Source: Thermoplasmata archaeon
GTDB taxonomy: Archaea > Thermoplasmatota > Thermoplasmata > Lutacidiplasmatales > UBA184
DNA length: 64,000 nucleotides
Direction of reading: 5' to 3'
NCBI GenBank assembly: GCA_030038095.1
Contig: JASHPK010000017.1
Span: 72,689-136,688, forward strand
Below, one piece after another: positions 1 through 7,670 of this stretch (positions are counted from its first letter, which is position 1; each line of letters opens with the position of its first letter). The notes under the pieces were generated by a model. It saw only the letters and a program-made list of their open reading frames with translations. It was not told where the DNA came from and did no database searches. A program made the position numbers and the translations under genes.

Positions 1-67
1 GACTGGATCTCGTCCAGCCCCGTGCGCGGAACATACCGTAAAGAAGGGTGACGCATACCGTTCGAGC

Positions 68-223
68 ATGTGCGACATGGCCGAGGAGGAGTTCGCGGAA
101 TACCTGCGCTGGCGAGAGGCCGAACGCTCCCGCGTCCGCTCGCCCTCGTCCCCCCCGGCGACCCGGACGAAGGCCGTGCCCGCACCGCTCACCGCGCCCC
201 CGATGGAACCGGTCGAGGCGTAG
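68..223 (+). CDS. small hypothetical protein (51 aa)
   Basis: Short frame starting ATG and ending TAG. The N-terminal third is acidic and amphipathic (MCDMAEEEFAEYLRWREAE), followed by a basic, proline-rich tail. I do not recognise it. It converges with the DUF885 gene, 18 bases away. The helix-like start, quite unlike random GC-rich translation, is the only argument that it is real; no homology is claimed. Confidence 0.33.
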   Translation: MCDMAEEEFAEYLRWREAERSRVRSPSSPPATRTKAVPAPLTAPPMEPVEA

Positions 224-241
224 TCCCAGGAGACCGCCCCG

Positions 242-2002
242 CTAGGACCCGCCTCGTCGGGCGATCCAGTCCCGGACCCTACGTTCGAGCGCGCTCAGGG
301 GAAGCGCGCCCTCGCTCAGCACGAGGTCGTGGTAGGCCCGGACGTCGAACCGCGCGCCGAGCTCCTGCTCCGCGAGCGTCCGGAGCTCTCGGATCTTGAG
401 CTGGCCCATCTTGTAGGCGAGCGCCTGGCCGGGCCAGACCAGGTACCGGTCGACTTCGACCCCGATGTCCACCTCGCTCTTGCCCGAGTTCTCCCGGAAG
501 AACTGAATCGCGCGCTCCCGGCTCCAGCCGAACGCGTGCATGCCGGTGTCGACGACGAGCCGGATCGATCGCCAGAGATCGTAGTTGAGCTGACCGATCT
601 TCGAGTACGGGTCGTCGTAGAGACCGAGCTCCTCCCCGAGACTTTCCGCGTAGAGGCCCCAGCCCTCCGTGAACGCGGTGGACCCGGTGTTCCGACGGAA
701 CTCCGGCAACGTGTCGAGCTCCTGGGCGAGCGCAATCTGGAGGTGGTGGCCTGGCACCGCCTCGTGGAGGGAGAGCGACTCCATCTCCCACTTCGGTCGG
801 ACCTCCACCCGATAGGTGTTCGTGAAGAAGTAGCCGGCGCGGCCGGTCGCCGGGGCGCCCGGCTGGTAGTAGGCCGTGGGCGAGCTCTCCTCGCGAAACC
901 GGGGCACCGGGAGGACCCCGTACGGAAGCCGGGGCAGACGCCCGAAGAGCCGGCCGAGTTCGGGGTCGACGCGCTTGACGAGCGCGCGGTATCCGACGAG
1001 CAGCTCGTCCGCGGTCGGCCAGAAGAATCGACGGTCGGTGCGCAGGAACTCGTTGAACTCCGCGTAGCCGCCCGAAAAGCCCGTCCGGGCGATCCGGCTC
1101 GCGATCTCGGCGCGAAGTCGCTGGACTTCCGCGAGCCCGATATCGTGCACCTGTTCCGGCGAAAGCTCGGTCGTCGTCTCCCACCGGACCAGGTAGGCGT
1201 ACCACGCGCGGCCGTTGGGCACGTCCGACGCGCCGGCGCTCGTCCGGCACGCCGGTAGGTATCGGGTCTCGAGGTAGTCGGCGAATCGGCGGAGGGCGGG
1301 GCCGACCCGGTCGCTCATGAGGCGGGACGCCCGGTCCTGGATCCGTTCGCGGTCCTCGAGCGCGACGGTGGTCGGAGGGTCCCGGAGGGGCCCGAGCAGC
1401 GGACTGGACTGGGGGTCCTCGGGCGCGAGACGCCGGACCTGCTCCGGGACGCCACGAACCGCGATCCGGGGCGGGGAGTACCCGCGCGCGAGCCCGGCGG
1501 AGAGCAGCGCCTGATTCTGGTCGAGGGCCTCCGGCAGCCGCTCGAGTCGGGCGAGCCGATCCTCGAGATCCCGGACGGTGTCTCGCGGCTGAAGATCCGC
1601 GAGGTCACCCGCCGTGAGGTGGATCCCGTCCATCTGATTCACGGGCATCCACAGGTTGTGAGGCTGCCCGAGGCGGAACGGAAGGGGATCTCCACCGTAC
1701 TGGAGTCCCTCCTGAATCCCCTCGAGATCCTCCCGGTAGAGGTCGTAGTTCAGGACCTCGGAGGGCGGCAGCGCGGACCGGTCGAAACCGCGAACGGTCT
1801 CGAGGCTCGCGGCGAGGTGTCGCATCCGACGGGCGATCCCGTCCGGCGAGTCGTCCGTCCAGCGGTCATTGCGTCCGGGATAGCCGAAGTAGCTGGACAG
1901 CTCGGGGTACTCGTCGAGCCAACGCAGCCAGTCCTGGTCGAGAAACCGCCGAAACTCCTGGCCCGCTCGTTCCGCCGACTCCGACTTCGTGGCCCTCCCC
2001 AC
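242..2002 (-). CDS. DUF885 family metallohydrolase/peptidase-like protein
   Basis: A 586-residue protein of the DUF885 family, predicted zinc-dependent carboxypeptidase-like enzymes. The family signature is clear: H413-E-A-V-P-G-H419-H420-L-Q, a HExxxGHH zinc-site variant, followed about 35 residues later by TAFTEGWGLYAESLGEE, which supplies further conserved acidic residues. No signal peptide or membrane segment is visible, so it is probably cytoplasmic. The start is GTG at 2002, with a TATA-like element (2034-2045) about 37 bases upstream. The length is normal for the family. The substrate is unknown; a role in peptide breakdown fits the other peptidases in the window but is inference. Confidence 0.9.
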   Translation of the reverse strand: MGRATKSESAERAGQEFRRFLDQDWLRWLDEYPELSSYFGYPGRNDRWTDDSPDGIARRMRHLAASLETVRGFDRSALPPSEVLNYDLYREDLEGIQEGLQYGGDPLPFRLGQPHNLWMPVNQMDGIHLTAGDLADLQPRDTVRDLEDRLARLERLPEALDQNQALLSAGLARGYSPPRIAVRGVPEQVRRLAPEDPQSSPLLGPLRDPPTTVALEDRERIQDRASRLMSDRVGPALRRFADYLETRYLPACRTSAGASDVPNGRAWYAYLVRWETTTELSPEQVHDIGLAEVQRLRAEIASRIARTGFSGGYAEFNEFLRTDRRFFWPTADELLVGYRALVKRVDPELGRLFGRLPRLPYGVLPVPRFREESSPTAYYQPGAPATGRAGYFFTNTYRVEVRPKWEMESLSLHEAVPGHHLQIALAQELDTLPEFRRNTGSTAFTEGWGLYAESLGEELGLYDDPYSKIGQLNYDLWRSIRLVVDTGMHAFGWSRERAIQFFRENSGKSEVDIGVEVDRYLVWPGQALAYKMGQLKIRELRTLAEQELGARFDVRAYHDLVLSEGALPLSALERRVRDWIARRGGS

Positions 2003-2033
2003 TTCCAGAGCCTCCAGGACGCTCCGAGCGGTA

Positions 2034-2045
2034 AGAGCATATAGG
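2034..2045 (-). promoter_or_regulatory. TATA-like element upstream of the DUF885 gene
   Basis: Reading the minus strand, gcctatatgctc is the only A/T-rich stretch in this GC-rich gap. It lies about 37 bases before the GTG start, as expected for an archaeal TATA box with a very short leader. Confidence 0.5.
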
Positions 2046-2172
2046 CAGCGCCCGCCGCGCGGGAGGCCTTTCGGGCCCGCGGACCTCGACCGGCCGAAGG
2101 GTTCGGCCGGGAAACTCTATGGCCCCCTCGAGCCCTAGGGGGTCCCGCGCGGGAGCCGGGGAGGAGACGTCG

Positions 2173-2478
2173 ATGTTCTGCGCTCAGTGTGGGAAGGAAC
2201 TGCCGACCGGAGCGGACCCGTGCCCTGCGTGCGGGTTCTCCCCGGGGGGCGGTGCGCGGACTTCGAGCTCGACGACCATCCACGAGATGGTGAACGAGGC
2301 CCGTCGGGCGGCGCGCGAGCTCGCGGACGCTGCGTCGGACCTCACCCGACAGGTGAAGAAGGAGGCCCGAGCGGCGCAGAAGGACCCGAAGGGCACCACC
2401 CAGCGTGCGATCCGCCGCGCCGCAAAGGAGCTCGAGTCCGCGGTGGACGAGGTCGATCGCCTCATCAAGAAGCTCTAG
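2173..2478 (+). CDS. zinc-ribbon protein with a helical tail
   Basis: A 101-residue protein. The N terminus MFCAQCGKELPTGADPCPAC is a classic zinc ribbon (CxxC then CxxC). The rest is a long, highly charged helix rich in Ala, Arg, Lys and Glu (residues about 38-101) with heptad-like spacing, suggesting a coiled coil. An upstream in-frame ATG at 2119 was rejected because it would add an 18-residue Pro/Gly/Ser extension ahead of the ribbon. It is probably cytoplasmic and may act as a scaffold or oligomeriser; the function is unknown. Confidence 0.8.
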   Translation: MFCAQCGKELPTGADPCPACGFSPGGGARTSSSTTIHEMVNEARRAARELADAASDLTRQVKKEARAAQKDPKGTTQRAIRRAAKELESAVDEVDRLIKKL

Positions 2479-2541
2479 CCGGGGCCGCGAGCGGGCCGCC
2501 TCGCCGGTCGGCCTTCCGGTCCGGGGATCGGCGAACCGGGG

Positions 2542-3318
2542 TCAGAGCGTCACGGTCGAAGTGCGGAGCGCGCTCTCGAGCAGCTTCTTTTCGATCAGCG
2601 CGATCGCCTCCGAGACCGAGGACTTGCTCTTGCCGAGCTGTCCCGCGAGCTCGGTGAGGCTGATGCCCCTCGGCACGGCGAAGTACCCGGCCGCCATCGC
2701 CCGGTGGAGAAGCTCCTGCTGGGAGTTCGTGAGCAGCGGAAGGTGGCTGCGGAGCGGACGGCGGCGGATCGAAACGACCTGGAGCTGCGGATCGATCTGC
2801 CGAGCGTAGGCGAGGATCGCCTGGAACTCGGCGTGGCGGGCGACCACTTCCCACTCGATCAGCCCGCCCTGGATGCGCAAGGGAAACTGCAGCGGCATGC
2901 GGAGCTCGCGGTAGACGTAGACGACCCCGGGGTTCCGGTAGGTCACCCGGTAGATGCATCCCTCTCCCACCCCGGCGAGGCTGTCGACGTGCAGCACATC
3001 GGGAAAGCGGGAGATCTCGTTCGCCCAGACCCCCGGGGGCACCCCCGCGATCCAGTAGTCGGAGACGGAGTCGTCCCGGCTCACGTCATGCCGGTTGAGC
3101 ACTTCCAGCCGGATCAGTGGGTGTCGGGTCGAGAACTCCCCGGTCCAGATCGACCTCGGCATGTGGATGCGAAGGGTCGCGAGACGGAGGCGATCGTCCA
3201 CCGGCGCGACGGACGCCGCGCGGCGAAGACGTCGCAGCCGACCTTCCGTCCGGTCGGAATCGTCCGCGGGCTCGGGTCCTCCCGAGGGAACCTCGGTTCG
3301 GCGAGCTGGCGCCTTCAC
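2542..3318 (-). CDS. HTH_10 (bacterio-opsin activator type) transcriptional regulator
   Basis: A 258-residue archaeal regulator. The C-terminal 55 residues are an HTH_10 domain: LTNSQQELLHRAMAAGYFAV, then ISLTELAGQLGKSKSSVSEA. The N-terminal 180 residues form a sensor-like region with a Cys (EGCIYRVTYRN), as in haloarchaeal and thermoplasmatal Bat-like proteins, where it is thought to sense a ligand or redox state. The start is GTG at 3318, with a strong TATA element at 3380-3389 about 65 bases upstream; a later internal start cannot be excluded. It is divergent from the 3618 gene and could control it (inference). Confidence 0.88.
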   Translation of the reverse strand: MKAPARRTEVPSGGPEPADDSDRTEGRLRRLRRAASVAPVDDRLRLATLRIHMPRSIWTGEFSTRHPLIRLEVLNRHDVSRDDSVSDYWIAGVPPGVWANEISRFPDVLHVDSLAGVGEGCIYRVTYRNPGVVYVYRELRMPLQFPLRIQGGLIEWEVVARHAEFQAILAYARQIDPQLQVVSIRRRPLRSHLPLLTNSQQELLHRAMAAGYFAVPRGISLTELAGQLGKSKSSVSEAIALIEKKLLESALRTSTVTL

Positions 3319-3379
3319 GGTGCCGTCACTCCTGTTCCCTGCTCGGCGTGGAGAGCCACTCCCCTACTGCGTAGGTCCA

Positions 3380-3389
3380 CCTTATAACC
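3380..3389 (-). promoter_or_regulatory. TATA box for the HTH_10 regulator
   Basis: The minus strand reads ggttataagg, the best TATA match in the 299-base divergent gap 3319-3617. The same gap holds a weaker plus-strand A/T patch (catatcg, about 3539-3545) that may serve the 3618 gene. Confidence 0.6.
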
Positions 3390-3617
3390 GTCGGAGCCCG
3401 CCCGGCGAGCCCCTCTCGGGCCGCCCGAGGGCCCGATGGACTGCCGGAAGCGTACGTCCCCGGCCCCGAACGGGTCCGAAAGGGAGCTCCGATGGGACCG
3501 AACCCGTTCGGTGCTCCGAATCGGTTCGTCCATCTCTCCATATCGTTCGCGAACGTGCGGTGGGGTGGAACGCACGAAGATGATGGAGCGCACGTCCCCT
3601 TCGCCGAGGTACCCCCT

Positions 3618-4457
3618 GTGAAACCGACGCTCGTACCCAGTTCCGGTTCCGGACGCCCACCGGCATCCACCGGCAACTTCCCGCCCTCGGGGCCGGACCC
3701 TCGGGGTCGGTCCCTGGGAGGGGAATCGGAAGGGGATGGGACCCCCTTCGGTCCCCTCGGGGCCTCCCGACCCGCCGAACGCAGGGCCGAGCCGCTCTCC
3801 GTCTTCGTCTACGGGCCCTCCCGCCCGCTCGTCGGACTGACGCTCTACGCCCTCGCCCACTCCACGAACCCCGACTTCGTCTGGGTCGATGTGAGGATCC
3901 CCGGCGAGGAGCCCCACCGTCTCGACCCGGTGACGCTCGGCTGGGTTCCGCCGGATCGGGTCGTGCCGCTCGACCGCCTCGAGGCGGCCCGGGCGAACGC
4001 CGCGCTGAGCCCGGCCACGATCTCCGAGTTCCTCGGGCCGGAAGATCCGGCCACGATCGGAGCCGTCACCGAGTTCCTTCGCCTGCCCGAGCCGAGTCAA
4101 CGCCTCCTCACGGGGTTGCCCACGGGGGGCCGGCCCGGACTCGTAGCGGTGTCGAACGCTCAGCGGCTCATCGCGGCGTACGATCCGGCCCGCACGGGCG
4201 CCATCCTCGCGACCCACCGGCGTGCCGGATACTCCGTGTTCGTCGGGTACGCGGATGCGCCCGGCGAATTCCGCATGCTCTTCGACCTGGTTTTTCGTCT
4301 CGATGGGGAGTCGCCGCGGGAGTGGAACGAGGCGACCCTCACCTGCGAGAAGGGGGACCTGACCGGGGCACTGCGGGTCGGCCACCCCGTCCGGCTTCCC
4401 AAACTGCCGTTCCTGGACGCCGTCCTCTCGAAGGCACTCCCGGACGACGGGGACTGA
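3618..4457 (+). CDS. protein of unknown function, paralogue of the 5070-5825 gene
   Basis: From GTG at 3618 the protein has 279 residues: a Pro/Gly/Ser-rich, probably disordered N-terminal 60, then a globular domain. The frame is open further upstream, but the extra residues look like noncoding translation. The globular part matches the product of 5070-5825 over its length. Shared landmarks are a hydrophobic first strand (LSVFVYGPSRPL versus VSVLILGECRPL), an F-L-R-L-P segment, an NA(Q/D)RI-A-Y block, a strand ending in an F/D-rich segment, and C-E-K-G near the end. The order of strands and helices resembles a RecA/KaiC-like core, but no Walker A lysine is present. The function is unknown. 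Confidence 0.72.
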   Translation: MKPTLVPSSGSGRPPASTGNFPPSGPDPRGRSLGGESEGDGTPFGPLGASRPAERRAEPLSVFVYGPSRPLVGLTLYALAHSTNPDFVWVDVRIPGEEPHRLDPVTLGWVPPDRVVPLDRLEAARANAALSPATISEFLGPEDPATIGAVTEFLRLPEPSQRLLTGLPTGGRPGLVAVSNAQRLIAAYDPARTGAILATHRRAGYSVFVGYADAPGEFRMLFDLVFRLDGESPREWNEATLTCEKGDLTGALRVGHPVRLPKLPFLDAVLSKALPDDGD

Positions 4458-4487
4458 GGCGGCTCCCGGGCCCGCCGGCCGCGAGGT

Positions 4488-4979
4488 TCATCGGCGCTGC
4501 TGCGCCCGGTAGTCGCGCTCGAGGGCATCCCGGAAGCTGAGCCAAGCGCGGCGGGTGTCGCGCTCGACCTCGGTCTTCGAGACCCGCCGACCCTTCGGTC
4601 CGGGTCGGCGTCGCCACTTTAGGTCGAGGCGGGTGCGGCCGGAAGAGAGTGGACGGAGGGTGTACTCGAGCTTCGCGTCCCGGTAGTTCCCGACCGAGTC
4701 CGCGTGCCAGCGATCCGGCGGGTACAGGCGCACCACGTACTGAGCCCAGTGCCATCCATCGTTCGACCACTCGAGATCCTCGTAGACGACCCGCTTCGGC
4801 GTCCGATCCAGGATCTTCCGTTCGAACCCCTGCTGCTCGAGGCGCGCGTCATCGGACCGGAAGTCCGTGCACCAGCGGAACGCGAACTCGAGGGGGGCCC
4901 GGAAGACGACCGAGACATGATACTCCGGACCCGGCCACTTCGGGTCGGGACGGCCCGGGCGGGGGGCGGGCGGGCTCAT
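4488..4979 (-). CDS. SRPBCC (START-like) domain protein
   Basis: A 163-residue protein with the SRPBCC/polyketide-cyclase-like pattern: an N-terminal strand YHVSVVFRAPLEFAFRWCTD, central beta strands rich in aromatic and charged residues (RVVYEDLEWSNDGWHWAQYV), and a C-terminal amphipathic helix (WLSFRDALERDYRAQQ). Such folds bind hydrophobic ligands in a deep cavity; the ligand here is unknown. The ATG start at 4979 follows the upstream same-strand gene (5070-5825) by about 90 bases, so the two may be co-transcribed. Its 3' end nearly meets that of the 3618 gene. Confidence 0.78.
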   Translation of the reverse strand: MSPPAPRPGRPDPKWPGPEYHVSVVFRAPLEFAFRWCTDFRSDDARLEQQGFERKILDRTPKRVVYEDLEWSNDGWHWAQYVVRLYPPDRWHADSVGNYRDAKLEYTLRPLSSGRTRLDLKWRRRPGPKGRRVSKTEVERDTRRAWLSFRDALERDYRAQQRR

Positions 4980-5069
4980 TTCACCGCCCCCGGCCGTCGA
5001 GTGACCTCGCGACCCTGAGGCGATTCGGACTTCTCGCGGCTCTCCCCGGGCCCTCTCCGTACCGACATC

Positions 5070-5825
5070 CTATCCTCGCTCCTTGGAGGCTCCGCGCGGC
5101 AGGGACTCGAGCTCCGCCGAGAGTCCCGGAAACTCGCGCAGCGGGAACTCGGCCTGCGGGGTCAGCAGTCCCTCGCCGACCCCCTTCTCGCATCGCACGG
5201 TCGAATGCGGCCAATCCTCGGGCGCGGGGCCCGACACGTGCAACTCGAAGTCGAAGAATCGACGCCCCGGCGGCGGGGACCCGCGGTAGGTGAGGACGAT
5301 GGAACAGCCGGCCGACAGGATCGCGTGCAGGGTGGGCCCGACCGTGGACTCCGGATACATCGACGCGATGCGGTCCGCATTCCCGAGGACCACGAACCGG
5401 ATGGCGGGTCCCGGCCCCAGGGCGGCAATGAGCCCCTGGGTCCGCGACGGCAACCGGAGGAATCCCTCGAGCCCGAGGAGCGCATCGTGCTCCCGGTCGG
5501 CGCGGACGAGGGTCGCCGCCGCAGCCCCGGCGAGCCGCGCCTCCTCGTCGTTGCGCTCGAGCTCTTCCGGGAGGCTCAGGCTCAGCTGGCCCTCGGGGAT
5601 CCGACCCTCCGCGAGCGGTCCGAGCGGATCGGGGGTCTCCGCGTGAGCCCGCACCTCCGTCCAGTGGTAGTTCGAGTCGCACGCGCGCGCGAGGGCGAGC
5701 GCGAGCCAGCTCGCGAGGGGACGGCACTCGCCGAGGATGAGCACCGAGACCGGGCGTTCTCGGAAGACGGGATTCAGTGCTGGGAGCGCGGCCGGGCGCC
5801 CTCCCGAGCGCGGGCCCTCTCCCAC
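5070..5825 (-). CDS. protein of unknown function, paralogue of the 3618-4457 gene
   Basis: About 251 residues from GTG at 5825; an in-frame TTG at 5846 is the alternative start. It is the second copy of the family described at 3618-4457. Aligned features are VSVLILGECRPLASWLALAL, GFLRLPSRTQGLIAALG, FVVLGNADRIASMYP, a hydrophobic strand CSIVLTYRG, the FFDFELHV strand and VRCEKG. There is no signal peptide, membrane segment or recognisable catalytic motif. It lies 75 bases downstream of P5C dehydrogenase on the same strand, so it may share that transcript. Function unknown; a degenerate RecA/KaiC-like fold is only a suspicion from the pattern of strands and helices. Confidence 0.75.
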   Translation of the reverse strand: MGEGPRSGGRPAALPALNPVFRERPVSVLILGECRPLASWLALALARACDSNYHWTEVRAHAETPDPLGPLAEGRIPEGQLSLSLPEELERNDEEARLAGAAAATLVRADREHDALLGLEGFLRLPSRTQGLIAALGPGPAIRFVVLGNADRIASMYPESTVGPTLHAILSAGCSIVLTYRGSPPPGRRFFDFELHVSGPAPEDWPHSTVRCEKGVGEGLLTPQAEFPLREFPGLSAELESLPRGASKERG

Positions 5826-5900
5826 CGTCCCTTCCCGGCGCCCCAAGGGACGGTCCCCGGCGCTCCCGCCGGGCGTCGGTCGACGAATCCCGGAGGGACC

Positions 5901-7520
5901 CTATCCCATGAACGGACGCCGCCAGCTCTCCGGCAGTACAGCGTTCTCCTTAATGTTGCGGGGCGTCAACCAACGCAGGACGTTGAGGATCGACCCGGCC
6001 TTGTCGTTCGTTCCGGACCGGCGGGCGCCTCCGAACGGCTGGCGCGCCACGATCGCCCCGGTCGGCTTGTCGTTGATGTAGAAGTTCCCGGAGCTCCAGC
6101 GGAGGATGCGCTCGGCGAGGGCGACGGCGGCCGCGTCCCGAGCGAAGATTGCTCCCGTGAGCGCGTAGGGCGACGTGCTGTCGCACAGGCGGAGCGTCGC
6201 CTCGAACTCGGCGTCCGGATAGACATAGACCGTGAGGACCGGTCCGAAGATCTCCTCCGACATCAGCTTCCCCTTCGGCTCGCTCGTCCGCAGCACGGTC
6301 GGACGGACGAACCAGCCTTTCGCTCCGTCGGACGTGCCCCCGACCACGAACTCGTACTCCTTCGGATGCTGGCGCGCGTAGGCGAGGTACTGCTCGATGT
6401 TGCGGAACGCCGACTCGTCGATGATCGCGCCCATCAGGTTCCCGAGGTCCTCGGTCGGGCCCAGGGTGACCTTCGGCACCTCCTCGCGGAGGATCCGCTC
6501 GATCTCGGGCCACCGGCTCTCGGGGATGTATGCGCGGCTGCACGCCGAGCACTTCTGGCCTTGGTACTCGAACGCCCCCCGGATCAGATTGATCGCCGTA
6601 CCGAGGACGTCGGCCGAGGGATGCATGACGAGGTAGTCCTTCCCACCGGTCTCCCCGACGATGCGGGGGAAGTTCCGGTACTTCTCGAGATTCTGGCCGA
6701 CCCGCTTCCAGATGTGGACGAGCGTGTCGTAGCTCCCCGTGAAATGGATCCCGGCGAGCGCGGGATGGTCGAGCAGCGTGTTCGCGTTCCGGCTCTGGAA
6801 CGGGACGAAGTTGATCACCCCGGGCGGGAGCCCGGCCTCGAGCAGGACCTGGAAGATCTCGTAGTTCGAGAAGATCACGGAGCGGGCCGGCTTCCACAGC
6901 GCGACGTTCCCGACCATCGCCGGCGCGGTCGGGAGGTTGCCGGCGATCGAGTAGAAGTTGAACGGCGGGATGGCGAGGACGAACCCTTCCAGGGGCCGCC
7001 AGTCGAATCGGTTCGTCTCCCCGGGGTACTGACCGGGCTGCATCTCGTAGACCTGCCGGGTGAAGTAGGCGTTGAAGTTCCAGAAATCCACGAGCTCGGC
7101 GAGGTCGATCTCCGCCTCGTACGGGTTCTTCGAGTGGTTGAGCATGATCGCGGCGATGTTCCGCGTGCGCCGCGGGCCGGCGAGCAGCGCCGCCGCCTTC
7201 TGGAAGACCGCGACCCGGTGGTACCAGTCGAGGGAGGCCCAGGCGTCGTGCGCAGCCAGCGCGGTGTCGATGGCCCTCGCGAGCTCGGCCTCGCCGGCGA
7301 TGTGCGCGCGGGCCAGCACCACCGAGTGATCGTGCGGGACGCGGACTTCCTGGATCTCGCCGGAGCGCACCTCCTGGCCGCCGATCACGAGCGGGATCTC
7401 GAGGGGGGTCTCACGCATCGCGGAGAGCTCGTGGGCGAGACGCTCCCGGTCGGCGGATCCCGGTGCATACGATCGAATGGTATTCACGTCGTTGACCGGT
7501 CGTTCGATGTTGTAACTCAT
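5901..7520 (-). CDS. pruA: L-glutamate gamma-semialdehyde (1-pyrroline-5-carboxylate) dehydrogenase
   Basis: A 539-residue aldehyde dehydrogenase that oxidises glutamate-5-semialdehyde (from P5C) to glutamate with NAD(P)+, the second step of proline breakdown. Catalytic residues are visible: Cys324 in GQKCSACSRAYIP and the general base Glu290 in VGETGGKDY, 34 residues apart as in characterised P5C dehydrogenases. IPPFNFYSIAGNLPTAPAM and the cofactor-site strand VALWKPA are also typical. The ATG start at 7520 has a TATA element about 28 bases upstream. It is divergent from the proline-dehydrogenase-type gene pair at 7671-10923, which completes the pathway. Confidence 0.95.
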   Translation of the reverse strand: MSYNIERPVNDVNTIRSYAPGSADRERLAHELSAMRETPLEIPLVIGGQEVRSGEIQEVRVPHDHSVVLARAHIAGEAELARAIDTALAAHDAWASLDWYHRVAVFQKAAALLAGPRRTRNIAAIMLNHSKNPYEAEIDLAELVDFWNFNAYFTRQVYEMQPGQYPGETNRFDWRPLEGFVLAIPPFNFYSIAGNLPTAPAMVGNVALWKPARSVIFSNYEIFQVLLEAGLPPGVINFVPFQSRNANTLLDHPALAGIHFTGSYDTLVHIWKRVGQNLEKYRNFPRIVGETGGKDYLVMHPSADVLGTAINLIRGAFEYQGQKCSACSRAYIPESRWPEIERILREEVPKVTLGPTEDLGNLMGAIIDESAFRNIEQYLAYARQHPKEYEFVVGGTSDGAKGWFVRPTVLRTSEPKGKLMSEEIFGPVLTVYVYPDAEFEATLRLCDSTSPYALTGAIFARDAAAVALAERILRWSSGNFYINDKPTGAIVARQPFGGARRSGTNDKAGSILNVLRWLTPRNIKENAVLPESWRRPFMG

Positions 7521-7542
7521 GAGGGGCGTACTCCCGTAGAAT

Positions 7543-7553
7543 CTCGATAATGG
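7543..7553 (-). promoter_or_regulatory. TATA box for pruA
   Basis: The minus strand reads ccattatcgag, about 28 bases before the pruA ATG, giving an essentially leaderless transcript. Confidence 0.6.
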
Positions 7554-7622
7554 TTGCGGGAAGAGTCACACTGCCTAGCACGTGCCTCGGGGTTCGGCCC
7601 TCCGGCGCGCTCCGTCGAATCC

Positions 7623-7641
7623 GTTTGATATGGGGTTAAAG
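7623..7641 (+). promoter_or_regulatory. TATA-like region for the proline dehydrogenase operon
   Basis: The plus strand has two adjacent A/T-rich patches (tttgatatg and ggttaaag) 30-48 bases before the ATG at 7671, inside the 150-base divergent gap shared with pruA. A shared regulator site is plausible but no clear operator palindrome is seen. Confidence 0.45.
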
Positions 7642-7670
7642 ACGCCGCCCCGCCCTGTTTGCTTGAAGGC

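Noticed and set aside
5205-7550. Very long plus-strand open frame (781 codons) antisense to pruA and the 5070 gene
   Set aside because: Its translation is Arg/Glu/Gly-rich with no domain features, while the minus strand encodes a complete P5C dehydrogenase with catalytic residues. Long antisense frames are expected in GC-rich coding DNA.
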